64,000 nucleotides of DNA. It comes from Chitinophaga arvensicola. Lineage in GTDB: Bacteria > Bacteroidota > Bacteroidia > Chitinophagales > Chitinophagaceae. A program made the position numbers and the translations under genes. The DNA lies in the NCBI RefSeq assembly GCF_900110835.1, contig NZ_FOJG01000001.1, forward strand, positions 3,627,499-3,691,498, in the 5' to 3' direction. The stretch's first letter is position 1. The number at the start of each line of letters is the position of its first letter. Shown here piece after piece: positions 26,288 to 36,900 of the stretch. Under the pieces are notes generated by a model, which saw only the letters and a program-made list of their open reading frames with translations, did no database searches and was not told the DNA's origin.

Positions 26288-27549
26288 TGGGCCATCACGC
26301 CCGCCGACGGATCAGCAGCCACCGCAGTTTTTATCTGCCGGCGGCAGATCAGTAAAATCAAGAGGGCCAGCAACGAAGTACCGCACATGGTAACCGCCAT
26401 TGGGGTTGCCGTGTGCGTATTGTATAAACTTACTACCGTGGAAGCCAGAGAGCCTAAGCCCATCTGGATAGCCCCCATCAGCGAAGAAGCACTGCCCGCA
26501 TTTTTGCTGAAAGGCGCCAGCGACAAGGCCGAGGTATTAGGATTGATAAAGCCCAGGCAGCACAGATAGATAAACAGCAATACGATGATACCGGGTAAAG
26601 ACAGGAGATTATTCCAGGCGCAGGCAATAAATACCAGTCCCGTCAGCGTCTGGCAAACCAATGCTACCGGCACTATCTGCTGACTGGTAAAGCGTTTCAG
26701 CATCAGGCTGTTGACCTGACTGGAGCCAATCAATCCGATCGACAACCCCGCAAAGATCCATCCGTATGCCTTATCGCTTAGCTTGTAAATATCCATAAAC
26801 ACCTGCGGAGAGGCAGATACATAGGCAAACAGCCCGGAGAAAGACACGGCGCCCGCAAAGGTGTAAGTATAAAACTGGGGCTCCGTTACCACCGACAGGA
26901 AATTACTGATGATCGGACCGGGTTTCAGCGACATGCTGGTATCCGGTTTATAACTTTCGGGCAACCAAAGGATCGTGGCCAGCAGGATCAGCGCGCCGAT
27001 GATGCCCAATACCAGGAATACGGCGTGCCAGCTAAAAGCGCTGGTCACATAACTGCCAGCGGTAGGGGCAATCATGGGAGAAGTACCTACCACCAGCATC
27101 AGCAGGGCGAATACTTTTGCATTGTCCTTTACCGGAAACAGATCGCGCACCATAGCTACGGACGCCACTGCGGCCGCACAACTGCCTATGGCCTGCACAA
27201 AACGCAGGATGATCAGGCTGTTGAGGGTGGACACATACATACAGCCGATGGAAGAAATTACATACAGTACAAGACCGATATACAACGGTTTCTTCCTGCC
27301 AAAACGGTCCAGCAGCGGACCATACAGCAGCTGTCCGGCTGAAATGCCAATAAAAAAACTGGAAAGGGAAAGCGCCACCCGTGTCGGGTCTACGCCAAGA
27401 TCCTTGCCTATAGCCGGAAAGCCGGGCAGGTACATGTCAATCGAAAAAGGTCCTAATGCCGTAAGTGTACCTAAAATCAGAATAAGTGAGAAATATTTAG
27501 ATCTCGAAAGTTCGTTCGCCAAAGTGATGGGTCGTTTAAAAATATGCAT
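26284..27549 (-). CDS. Bcr/CflA-type multidrug efflux MFS transporter
   Basis: A 12-helix major facilitator of 421 residues. TMS1 reads LILGTLTALGPFSIDMYLP, the Bcr/CflA signature, followed by the motif LLYGPLLDRFGRKKPLYIGL in loop 2-3, and helix 4-5 residues CAAAVASVAMVRDLF. The ATG at 27549 is chosen because the frame upstream adds a polar non-conserved stretch. It probably exports drugs or metabolites such as sulfonamides, bicyclomycin or cysteine pathway products. It lies 64 bases after the propeller regulator on the same strand and may share its transcript. Confidence 0.9.
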   Translation of the reverse strand: MHIFKRPITLANELSRSKYFSLILILGTLTALGPFSIDMYLPGFPAIGKDLGVDPTRVALSLSSFFIGISAGQLLYGPLLDRFGRKKPLYIGLVLYVISSIGCMYVSTLNSLIILRFVQAIGSCAAAVASVAMVRDLFPVKDNAKVFALLMLVVGTSPMIAPTAGSYVTSAFSWHAVFLVLGIIGALILLATILWLPESYKPDTSMSLKPGPIISNFLSVVTEPQFYTYTFAGAVSFSGLFAYVSASPQVFMDIYKLSDKAYGWIFAGLSIGLIGSSQVNSLMLKRFTSQQIVPVALVCQTLTGLVFIACAWNNLLSLPGIIVLLFIYLCCLGFINPNTSALSLAPFSKNAGSASSLMGAIQMGLGSLASTVVSLYNTHTATPMAVTMCGTSLLALLILLICRRQIKTAVAADPSAGVMAH

Positions 27550-27613
27550 CGCAAAAGTACGTAGAAAACTGCGGTATCTTCCGGCGTACAAATGAACAAA
27601 ATGTAAACACCCT

Positions 27614-30472
27614 TTATCCTGCTGTGATAGACAGCAGGAAATCATATAATCCTGTTTCCCCGGCAATATTGAGTTTCTTGCGCAGGCGGTAGCGGCTGGT
27701 TTCCACGCCACGTACGGAAATACCCATTGATTGTGCTATTTCTTTTGTCGTAAGATTGATACGCAGATAAGCACAAAGCTTCAGATCGGTGGTCGTCAGA
27801 TCCGGGTACAGCTTTTTAAGCGTACGCAGGAAGTTATTATGCACATCATCAAAATGCTGAGCGAATTGCGCCCAGTCTTCTTCATTATTTTCTGCTTCTT
27901 CAAATAAGCGCATCACCTTTTTAAAAGAAGGCAATACGTCCGGGTCATTGTTTTTTTTCACGCTCTGCAACAGTTCTTCCCGGATATTGGAGATCAGTTT
28001 GCCTTTTTGCACCAGGTGCATGGTGGCAGTGGCCAGTTCTTTGTTTTTGTGTTGCACATCCGATTCCAGCTTTTCGTTGAGTAACTGTATCAGTTGTTTT
28101 TCATTTCTTTCCAGTTCCAGCTGGTGCTGGAAAATAAGATGTTGTTGCTCCTGCTCGTGCTGGTCTTTCTGCGCAGCGAATTTTTTTCGCTGACGCCGGT
28201 AGAGGTACCAGATCAGTGCAGCCAGTATCAGTGCATACACTGCGCGGGCCGTATAGGTCTGGTACCAGGCAGGCAAAATCGTAAACGCGTAAGTGGCTGC
28301 GCCGGAAATATTGCCCAGGTTATCTTTTGCCTTTACGGAGAAAACATAATCGCCATAAGGCAGGTTGGTATATTCCTTTTCTGTTTTGGCTGTCCATTCT
28401 CCGGGTTGTTTATCAAAGCCACCCAGTTGGTAGCTGTAGGTAATGTGATGGCCCTGTTCGGCTGGTGGCGCGGTGAATTCAAAATGAAAACTGTTGTATG
28501 CGTGGGGTAAGATCACCGGCTGTTGAGGCCCAGCTGTGGCATAGCCGCCATACAGCAGGGTATCTTTTTTGCTGGTGGCTTTTATTTGTCCCAGCAGTAC
28601 CGATAGCCCGGCATCATGGCGGGCATATTTTTTATAGTTGAGATGATAGATGCCTTTGTCGCCCCCGAAGAAAATATTCTCTTCGTTGTAAGGGTAAATG
28701 AATTCAAATCCGCCCACAATTTTTCCGGTGAGTTCCGGGAACCAGGTCAGTGTTTTTTGATGCGGGTCCAGTACACCGGGCTTTTTGTCGGCTACCAGCC
28801 ATATTTTACCGGTGCTGTCTTCCGAGAGATATTGTACCGCGAGATGTTGTAAGGGTGCAAACAATCCCTTCGCTGGCATAAAGCGTTGTGTGGCGTCGTC
28901 AAATTCGTAGATGCCCTGCATGGTAGCTACCATCATCCGTTGCTGTACATGAAATACATAGTTATTATTGGTGGCAGGCAGGCCATCTTTTTGGGTAAAC
29001 AGCCGGTAATGAAGGGCGGTATCATTTTTCAGCGTGAACAGGTATACGCCGCGATAGGGGTGTGATGACCAGATCCGTTGCTGTTGATCTACCGCCAGGA
29101 AGCGCAGGGATTCATACAAACCGGACAGGTGCCTTGTAACGGAAACGGCGCCGCCCTGGTAGCGGATACTGGCCAGTCCGTTGTAACAGCCGGTGAGGAT
29201 CTGGTTGGAAAGCGGCAGGTAAGCCCAGCAGCCCAGGTCTTTCAGCACGGGCGTAGCCTGGTTGCCACGTATATCGAAGGTGCCGTCCTGGTGCGCCATC
29301 AGCAGGTGCCCGTTTACATCAGAAAGATTCCATACCTGTCCCCGGGTATTGGCCACGGGTTGAAATTCCCCTTTGGAATAGCTGAGATCCGGAACCGGGT
29401 CCAGTGGCGTATGGTACAGTCCATCCGAGGTGCCGATATACAGTTGCCGGTCAAATACTTTTGCGGCGTAGGTGGTCAGTGAATTATGGCGGGCGGGCAG
29501 GATCTGTTTGATGGCGGTATTGTACCGCAGCTGATCGATGCCATTGTCCAGCGCCAGCCAGATATTATGCCGGGGATCGGAAAATAAGCGGAGTACATTA
29601 TTGTTCTGCAGGCCTTCGTCCATGCTGAACTGCTGGATCACTTTACCATCAGCGGCATTGATCATATAACAGCCTTTGGAAAAGGTGCCGATGGCCAGCT
29701 GGCCGTTATTCAGTGCGATGGCGCAATAGATACGGCTGCTGCGGAAAATGGGGTCTGCGGCAGTGGGCAGTGGTATCAGCCGGCCGCCGGCTATGCGGAA
29801 AAGACCATCCTTTTGTGTGGCCACCAGCAGGGTATCATTTTTTTCTTCCAGGAAAGCGGTGATGAGGATCGCTTTACCGCTGGTACCTGCGCAAACAGGT
29901 TGCCAGCGGCCGTTTTCCAGTCGTAGTAAACCCTGTTGCAGGTCCTGTGCATAGATGCCATGGGCGGTGCTGCCCATCATCTTCCATTCTGCCGGTGCCG
30001 GATATACTTTCATCTGCTGATCGCGCCAGGCAAATATTTTATTGTTGCTTTTGAAAAACACACTGTTATCATACAGCGCAATATTCCAGATGTCGGCAAA
30101 CTCTGTTTGTCCGGCCGGGATATTTTTTTTGAGAGAGGTGTACCGCAGGATACCGCTTTCATCGGGCAGATAATACCCGAAGTCGTCCTGTGCGCCTACA
30201 TAGATCTTTCCATCCGGCGCCACCTTTACGGCGCGTAACCGGGTATTATTGGGCACAGGATACAGCTTCCAGTAATTACCATTGAAGGTGAGCAGTCCTT
30301 CATTGTTGGCAAAATACAGGATACCTTTTGAGTCGATGTCAATATCCCAGGTCTGGCCGTTTCCCTGGTACTGTGCTTTTGTAAAATTGACGATAGCCGG
30401 CAGGCCGATGGTATTCTGGGCTAATAATATTTTTCCGTGGAATAAAAGTGCCAGTAACAGCAAATGCTTCAT
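27614..30472 (-). CDS. Membrane-spanning propeller sensor with Y_Y_Y domain and LuxR-type HTH
   Basis: A 952-residue one-component regulator. Order: signal peptide (about 1-18), a periplasmic beta-propeller built of two-component-regulator-propeller repeats (about 25-640), a Y_Y_Y Ig-like domain (about 650-735, FSVKAKDNLGNISG), a transmembrane helix (about 745-762, RAVYALILAALIWYLY), a coiled coil (about 765-840) and a LuxR/GerE-type HTH (LTTKEIAQSMGISVRGVETSRYRLRKKL). There is no histidine kinase or receiver domain, so the same chain senses outside and binds DNA inside. It is divergent from a GH5-GH16 pair, whose polysaccharide is its likely signal. Confidence 0.9.
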   Translation of the reverse strand: MKHLLLLALLFHGKILLAQNTIGLPAIVNFTKAQYQGNGQTWDIDIDSKGILYFANNEGLLTFNGNYWKLYPVPNNTRLRAVKVAPDGKIYVGAQDDFGYYLPDESGILRYTSLKKNIPAGQTEFADIWNIALYDNSVFFKSNNKIFAWRDQQMKVYPAPAEWKMMGSTAHGIYAQDLQQGLLRLENGRWQPVCAGTSGKAILITAFLEEKNDTLLVATQKDGLFRIAGGRLIPLPTAADPIFRSSRIYCAIALNNGQLAIGTFSKGCYMINAADGKVIQQFSMDEGLQNNNVLRLFSDPRHNIWLALDNGIDQLRYNTAIKQILPARHNSLTTYAAKVFDRQLYIGTSDGLYHTPLDPVPDLSYSKGEFQPVANTRGQVWNLSDVNGHLLMAHQDGTFDIRGNQATPVLKDLGCWAYLPLSNQILTGCYNGLASIRYQGGAVSVTRHLSGLYESLRFLAVDQQQRIWSSHPYRGVYLFTLKNDTALHYRLFTQKDGLPATNNNYVFHVQQRMMVATMQGIYEFDDATQRFMPAKGLFAPLQHLAVQYLSEDSTGKIWLVADKKPGVLDPHQKTLTWFPELTGKIVGGFEFIYPYNEENIFFGGDKGIYHLNYKKYARHDAGLSVLLGQIKATSKKDTLLYGGYATAGPQQPVILPHAYNSFHFEFTAPPAEQGHHITYSYQLGGFDKQPGEWTAKTEKEYTNLPYGDYVFSVKAKDNLGNISGAATYAFTILPAWYQTYTARAVYALILAALIWYLYRRQRKKFAAQKDQHEQEQQHLIFQHQLELERNEKQLIQLLNEKLESDVQHKNKELATATMHLVQKGKLISNIREELLQSVKKNNDPDVLPSFKKVMRLFEEAENNEEDWAQFAQHFDDVHNNFLRTLKKLYPDLTTTDLKLCAYLRINLTTKEIAQSMGISVRGVETSRYRLRKKLNIAGETGLYDFLLSITAG

Positions 30473-30654
30473 CGAAAAGCGTTTTGCTAAAAGTAATTTT
30501 TTTTTGTTGATGTAGGTAAGAAGTAATCAAGATGGACTAATAATCAATTGTTTAATCCCGGTTGAAGTAGAAATGACGTACCCCCGGAAATGAAATTCTG
30601 CTATTAAATGCAGAACTTGTCGCCCATTATTATTTCTTCAAAAGACACATTTAC

Positions 30655-32403
30655 ATGCAACTATCCCAGCTAAAATTCCACGTACTGGCATTCACTTTTT
30701 TCCTGGCCGCATTATCTGCTAACGGGCAGGGGTATCTGAAAACAAAAGGACATATTATTGTTAATGAGAAAAATGAGAAGGTCATCCTGCGCGGAATGGG
30801 ACTCGGTGGCTGGATGCTGCAGGAGGGATACATGTTCCGCCTGGGTAATATCGGGCAGCAATATAAAATCCGGGCAAAGATCCAGGAACTGATAGGGCCG
30901 GAAAAAACACAGGAATTCTATGACGCATGGCTGACCAGTCATACCAATAAGCTGGATATAGATTCCATGGCGGCCTGGGGATTTAACTCCGTGCGCCTGC
31001 CCATGCACTTCGATCTATACACATTGCCGGTAGACCAGGAGCCGGTAGCCGGGCAGCATACCTGGCTGGAGAAAGGGTTTGCACTGACCGATTCCCTGTT
31101 AAACTGGTGCAAAGCGCATCACATGTATCTTATCCTTGATCTGCATGCTACGCCGGGTGGACAGGGGAACGATCTGCCTATTTCCGACAGGCATCCCGAA
31201 AAGCCATCTCTCTGGGAAAGCGAAGCAAACCGCGATAAAACCATTGCCTTATGGCGCAAACTGGCAGAACGCTACGCCAACGAGCCATGGATAGGTGGTT
31301 ACGATATCATCAATGAACCCAACTGGGGCTTCGAAGATCCGGAAGATAAAAGGGGGACCAAAGAAACAAAGAATATTCCCCTGAAAAAGCTGATGGTAGA
31401 CATCACCAAAGCAATCAGGGAAGTCGATAAAAAACATATCATCATTATAGAAGGCAATGGCTTCGGTAACAATTATCATGGCATCCTGCCCGCCTGGGAT
31501 GATAACATGGTGATCAGTTTTCATAAATACGGCAACTTCACGGATGCCGGATCTATCCGTAATTTCCTCGACCTCCGTGAGCAATATAATCTCCCTTTAT
31601 GGCTCGGCGAATCCGGTGAGAATTCCAATAACTGGTTTACCAATACTATCCGGATGGTGGAAAGTAACGACATTGGCTGGGCATGGTGGCAGCTGAAAAA
31701 GATCGGCATCAATAACCCGCTGGAAATAAAAGTAACACCAGGCTACCAGGCTATTCTGGACTACTGGAGCGGTAAAGGCCCTGCACCGGCTCCGGCGGAA
31801 GCTTACCGCGCATTAATGGAGTTTGTGGGCAATACCAGACTGGAAAATAATATCTATCATAAAGATGTAACAGATGCGATGTTCCGGCAGGTGGTGTCCG
31901 ATAAGCCCATTCCTTTTACTCCTCATGTTATTAAAGATAAAGCTGTGATCCGTGCGGTAGATTATGACCTGGGCAGAAACGGGATTGCCTACAACGACCT
32001 GGATACTGCCAGTTATCATTATACTCCGGGTGTAAATACACAGGGTAACCGTGGTTACGCTTATCGCAATGATGGCGTAGACATCCGCCGGGAGGATAAT
32101 GGATTTGTGGTATTTCATATTGAAAACGGAGAGTGGCTGCAGTATACCGCCCAGGTAGCAGCAGCAGGCAATTACACGCTCCAGGTAAAAGTAAAGGCAG
32201 ACACCGACAGTACCGGAGCGCGGTTGAATATCAGCAGCAATGGAAAAGTGCTGGCCGGTAATGTAGCAGTGCCTTCCGGAGATAAGGAATGGCAGGTGAT
32301 CACCCTGAAAAACATCCGTTTGTCCAAAGGAGAAAACAGGCTCCGGGTGGAATTTGTGCAGGGGGGATGTGTGTTCAGTGAAATAGCTTTTGAACGGAAA
32401 TAA
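30655..32403 (+). CDS. Secreted glycoside hydrolase family 5 enzyme with CBM6-like domain
   Basis: An exported 582-residue endoglucanase-like protein. A signal peptide (about 1-23) is followed by the GH5 TIM barrel (LRGMGLGGWMLQEGY, FNSVRLPMHF, YDIINEPN with acid/base Glu221, LGESGEN with nucleophile Glu319, GWAWWQLK). From about residue 430 a beta-sandwich with VDIRREDNGFVVFHIENGEW resembles carbohydrate-binding module family 6. The combination is typical of extracellular beta-glucanases. It has the GH16 gene next to it, divergent from the propeller regulator. Confidence 0.9.
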   Translation: MQLSQLKFHVLAFTFFLAALSANGQGYLKTKGHIIVNEKNEKVILRGMGLGGWMLQEGYMFRLGNIGQQYKIRAKIQELIGPEKTQEFYDAWLTSHTNKLDIDSMAAWGFNSVRLPMHFDLYTLPVDQEPVAGQHTWLEKGFALTDSLLNWCKAHHMYLILDLHATPGGQGNDLPISDRHPEKPSLWESEANRDKTIALWRKLAERYANEPWIGGYDIINEPNWGFEDPEDKRGTKETKNIPLKKLMVDITKAIREVDKKHIIIIEGNGFGNNYHGILPAWDDNMVISFHKYGNFTDAGSIRNFLDLREQYNLPLWLGESGENSNNWFTNTIRMVESNDIGWAWWQLKKIGINNPLEIKVTPGYQAILDYWSGKGPAPAPAEAYRALMEFVGNTRLENNIYHKDVTDAMFRQVVSDKPIPFTPHVIKDKAVIRAVDYDLGRNGIAYNDLDTASYHYTPGVNTQGNRGYAYRNDGVDIRREDNGFVVFHIENGEWLQYTAQVAAAGNYTLQVKVKADTDSTGARLNISSNGKVLAGNVAVPSGDKEWQVITLKNIRLSKGENRLRVEFVQGGCVFSEIAFERK

Positions 32404-32456
32404 ACCTCTTTTTGAAACGGTTGCCAGGAGAAAATCAGCCTGGCAGCCGTTAGTAG

Positions 32457-32464
32457 TACTTTTG
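32457..32464 (+). promoter_or_regulatory. Candidate -7 element (TACTTTTG) for the GH16 gene
   Basis: A perfect TAnnTTTG match in the gap between the GH5 stop and the GH16 start at 32585. It would give a leader of about 114 bases and allow independent expression. Confidence 0.4.
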
Positions 32465-32584
32465 ACGTAGCCCTGAATTTTGTTAGCCCGGATACAAGCA
32501 CCATATTTACGCCACAAGATAAAAATACCTCCACGTTGATCCATTAACCCTCATTTGTTCACCTTTTTATTAATTGTAAATTCC

Positions 32585-33802
32585 ATGAAAGAAAAATTGA
32601 TCTCCTTCAGCGTAGGTTCCTTCCTGTTAGTGGCTATGCTGAGCGCCTGTTCAAAAGAGGCGAAAAAAACCAATAATCTGCAATCTCTGGATGCCAGACC
32701 TGCTGCTGCGGCAGTGCAGGCGGCAGCAGCTTCTTACCAGCTGATCTGGTCCGACGAATTTGACGGTAGTAGTGTAAATACTTCCAAATGGTCGTTTGAA
32801 ACCGGCCCGGGTGTTAATAACGAAAAACAATATTACCAGGCGTCCAATGCCAGTGTGAGTAATGGCAACCTGGTGATTACCGCCCGCAAACAAAGTGTAA
32901 ACGGCTGGCCTTACACCTCCGCCCGTATGAACACGGCCGGACATTTTACCACCCAGTATGGTCGCATTGAAGCACGTATCAAACTGGCGTCCGGGCAGGG
33001 ATTGTGGCCGGCATTCTGGATGCTGGGCAACAACATCGGTTCCGTAGGCTGGCCCAAATGCGGAGAGATAGATATTATGGAGCAGGTAAACACGAGCAGC
33101 ACTATTTATGGTACCATTCACTGGGATGCCAATGGCCATGTATCCTATGGTGGTAATACCAGCACCACTATTACCGATTATCACGTGTATGCGGTAGAGT
33201 GGGATGCCAGCTCCATCCGCTGGTACCTGGATGGCAATCAGTTTGCCACCGCCAATATCCAGAACAACATCAACAGCACCGAGGAATTTCACAACCAGTT
33301 TTTTATTATCCTGAACATGGCGGTGGGCGGTGATTTTCCTGGTCAAACCATCGACGAAAGCAAGCTGCCGGCCAATATGTATGTGGACTATGTAAGGGTC
33401 TATTCCATTACGAATGGCGGCGGTACAGCGCCTGTTGGCAGCACTATTACCCTCAAAGGGTTTAATAATGCCTTTGTAAGCGGCGAAAACGGTACCCAGG
33501 CAATGACCTGTAACCGTGCTACCGCGCAGGCCTGGGAGCAGTTCACCGTAGAAGACGCCGGTGGCGGTAAAGTGGCCCTGAAAAGCCAGGGCAAATATGT
33601 ATCCTCAGAAAACGGAGTGAGTGCCATTACCTGTAACCGCACCACGATAGGCGACTGGGAGAAATTCGACTGGATCGTTAATACAGACGGATCTATTGCA
33701 CTCCGTGGAAATAATGGCCGGTATGTGTCGAGCGAAAACGGCACCCAGGCAATGACCTGTAATCGTACGACGGTTTCAGGCTGGGAAGCATTCCGGTATT
33801 GA
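32585..33802 (+). CDS. GH16 beta-glucanase lipoprotein with fascin-like triple-repeat C-terminus
   Basis: A lipoprotein of 405 residues: lipobox LLVAMLSAC near residue 19, GH16 jelly-roll (about 49-280; [15 protein letters not shown]), and the catalytic EIDIMEQ (Glu161, Asp163, Glu166). From about residue 290 there are three repeats of about 45 residues with the core [30 protein letters not shown] and [15 protein letters not shown], each ending in W-E-x-F. They look like a fascin/actin-crosslinking beta-trefoil, a sugar-binding fold in secreted enzymes. Likely a laminarinase or lichenase. The ATG at 32585 is preferred to 32555 because it starts the lipoprotein signal. Confidence 0.9.
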   Translation: MKEKLISFSVGSFLLVAMLSACSKEAKKTNNLQSLDARPAAAAVQAAAASYQLIWSDEFDGSSVNTSKWSFETGPGVNNEKQYYQASNASVSNGNLVITARKQSVNGWPYTSARMNTAGHFTTQYGRIEARIKLASGQGLWPAFWMLGNNIGSVGWPKCGEIDIMEQVNTSSTIYGTIHWDANGHVSYGGNTSTTITDYHVYAVEWDASSIRWYLDGNQFATANIQNNINSTEEFHNQFFIILNMAVGGDFPGQTIDESKLPANMYVDYVRVYSITNGGGTAPVGSTITLKGFNNAFVSGENGTQAMTCNRATAQAWEQFTVEDAGGGKVALKSQGKYVSSENGVSAITCNRTTIGDWEKFDWIVNTDGSIALRGNNGRYVSSENGTQAMTCNRTTVSGWEAFRY

Positions 33803-33824
33803 TTTTTTTAAGGTTGATGGATCT

Positions 33825-33855
33825 GGGCCGGCCGTTTTTACGGCAGGCCCTTTTT
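33825..33855 (+). terminator. Intrinsic terminator after the GH16 gene
   Basis: A 10-bp stem with one mismatch (33825-33834 with 33841-33850), six-base loop, then five T. Confidence 0.85.
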
Positions 33856-33909
33856 GCATATGGTAGTATGTATGGACATAATAATTTCATTGATTAGGAA
33901 AAATGACTA

Positions 33910-33917
33910 TATATTTG
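33910..33917 (+). promoter_or_regulatory. Bacteroidota -7 element (TATATTTG) for the metalloprotease gene
   Basis: A perfect TAnnTTTG match 25 bases before the ATG at 33943; transcription would start near 33924. Confidence 0.5.
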
Positions 33918-33942
33918 TGCTACTTTAATTTATCTGTCGTCG

Positions 33943-36900
33943 ATGCATTTGCCAGCTTTGAAAAACCTGCGTGTCCTGTTATTACTATGTCTTTTTTTTC
34001 CGGTGATCCTAAAAGCACAGGAGGGAATGCCTGTCACAGTGCGGGCCTGCGGCAGTGATCTACTACAGCAATTATGGCGGAAAGACGCCTCTTACCTGGC
34101 ACGTGAACAGGCCATCAATAAAGCTATCTTACAAAGACAATATATTACCGCACCGGGTGCCGCGATCCATGCGCCAGCAGTGGTGACCTTGCCTGTAGTG
34201 TTTCACATTATCAGTGAAGATCCGGCTGCCTACCCGGATGCAGAAATACTGGAGGGGCTAAAACAGTTAAATGACGCTTATGCTGCTACCGGCGCATTTG
34301 CGGGCGGGCGAACAGATACGAAGATCCAGTTTTGTCTGGCTAAAACAGCCCCCGACGGTGGCCGTACTACCGGTATCGTACGTACGCATTCTTATCTCGC
34401 TGATTTTGATAATGAAATGGAAGGCGCCGATCTGACGGCACTTGGTAAATGGGACGGTTCCCGTTACATCAATATCTGGGTTGTAAAAGATATCAAATCG
34501 GAATACATGCAGGATTTCGAATGTGGCGTCTGGACCCGTCTCAAAATGGGTGGGTACGCCGGCGCCGGTGGCGATATTGTGGTGGCGGGCGTAGGACCGG
34601 ATCTGCTGGCACATGAGATGGGACACTATCTCAGCCTTGCACATACGTTTGCCAACCGGGATTGTAAGAACGACGACTGTATGGTGGATGGTGATATGGT
34701 GTGTGATACGCCTCCGGAGAAAACCATTACTGGTGGCTACTCCTGTGCCGTTCCCCAGAACTCCTGCAGTACAGATACGTTATCCGGTTTTACGGTAGAT
34801 GTGCCGGATCTTCCGGACAATTTTATGGATTACGGTCAGGGTACCGGATGTATCCTGTCGTTTACCGCCGGGCAAGCCACCCGTATGCATAGCTTTATTG
34901 CGGTGGCCTTACCGGGTATGCTCAGTTCCACGGTCTGTAATGATCCCTGCACAGATAATATCATCGCCGCTTTCAAACGGGATATCGATTACCCTGTGGT
35001 GGGCGATGTGGTCACTTTTACGAGTACCGGTACCGGTGGAAATAAATATGAATGGCTGGTGGATGGTGTGTTACAAGGCAATGGCGCCACTTTCCAGTTG
35101 ACCGTTACAGAGAAAAAGAATTACATTATTAGTTTACGTGTAACCAATACCGTTACCGGCTGTATGGCTACAGGTACTGATGCGGTGTCTGTGAGTTGCG
35201 GTGTGGTAGCGCGTTTCTGGCCCAGCAAAAGGAAGATTGCCTCCAAAGATGGCATCGCCCTGGAGGGGATCGACTTCAACAACCGTTCCCGCAATGCCAC
35301 CAGCTGGAGTTGGCTCATCAGTAATGATAAAGGGATGGCAGAGCAGGAGGTGAGTACCACTGAGCAACTAAACTATGTTTTTAAGATACCTGCCAATTAT
35401 AAAGTTCGTTTAGCCGCCACTGATGGTCATTGTTTTGATACTACCAACGCGGTAAAAATCATGGTAGACGATCCCACCGCCGATGGCGCCACCTACGTTA
35501 CGAAAATTGAATGTTATCAGCAGACGAAAGTCCGCATCACAATGTATATGCACAACTTCGGGTATGAAACCATCCCTAAAAACACGCCCGTGTCTTTTTA
35601 TGATGGCGATCCCCGCAAACCCGGCACCAAAAAGGTAGGCGGCGTATGGTTGTTAACAGAAGACATCAAGGGTAAATGTTCCACCGGCTGGTTATCTGCT
35701 ATTGTAGATGCAGGTAGGGCCGGTATAGATACTATTGCAGTGGTGCTGAATGACGACGGCACCAGCGCACCATTCGTGCTGCCGAATACCACCCTTATTG
35801 AAAGCAATTACAACAACAATATCAGTGTAAAGAATGGCTTCAAATTCAAGGTAACCCTGAATCCGGCGGATTACATCCTTACACCGGAAGACGAAGTGAT
35901 TTTAACACCGGGCGGTGTGAACGGTACTGTTCAAACTGCAAAATGGACCGGTAGTTATCTCAGTTGCCTGAACTGCGTGGAACCTACGTTTACCGCGCCT
36001 TACCGCAAGGATACGGTGACCACGGCAAAGGTGCTGGCTTATTCTGAAAATGCCTGCTACGATAGTACCGTTGCTACCCTGCATATCCCGGTGATTGACG
36101 ATTACACGGTAACGCTGAAAAATGTAGACTGCGCCAAAGGTGATAGTCTGCATGTAGATTTCTCCCTCTGTAATGCATATACGAAAGGAAATATTCCTGC
36201 AAAATTGCCGGTAGCCTTCTACGACCGCGCTCCGGCAGATCCGGCAGCCCGGCTTTTAGGCAACGGATTTTCCACGCCGCTGCAAAGTACCGGCGCCTGT
36301 ACGGATTACGGGTACTATATTAAAAATACTACCACCGGCGTTGTACATGCTATCGTGAATAAAGATGCAAAGGTATTGCCGCCGGAAACGGGGCTGAATG
36401 AAGCCAGCTATACCAATAACACGACCCTGTGGAATTATACTCGGCCGGTGGTGTCGGTGTTTCCAAAGGATACATTGGTGATGAGAAAAGCTTCTTTTCC
36501 TTTGTATTATCAGCTGACTGCTTTCACGCCGGCGAATATATTATGGCAGAACGATAACGCCTATACGCTGAGTTGTTATAATTGCCCGGAACCCCAGGCC
36601 GTGATGAAAGACAGCGCCTTTGTGGGAGTACAGCTGACCAATAAATATGGTTGTGTGATAAAGGATCAGCAGTATGTGCACACCTATCCGCCGGATTTTA
36701 CCATTAATTTGCTGCAATCGGAGTGTTTTGATAATCAGCATACGCTTGTGAAGTTCAGGATCTGTACCTCGAATGGATACGACAGCATTCACGCAAAAAT
36801 GCCCGTATCTTTTTATAACGGCGATCCCTGGAGTGAAGGCACTACGTTATTGTCGCCCGTATATTACACGCCGGTTACAGCTGGTACCTGCCAGGATTTC

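Noticed and set aside
27550..27711. Upstream extension of the MFS transporter frame
   Set aside because: The extra 54 residues are polar and unlike any MFS N-terminus; TMS1 begins soon after the ATG at 27549.
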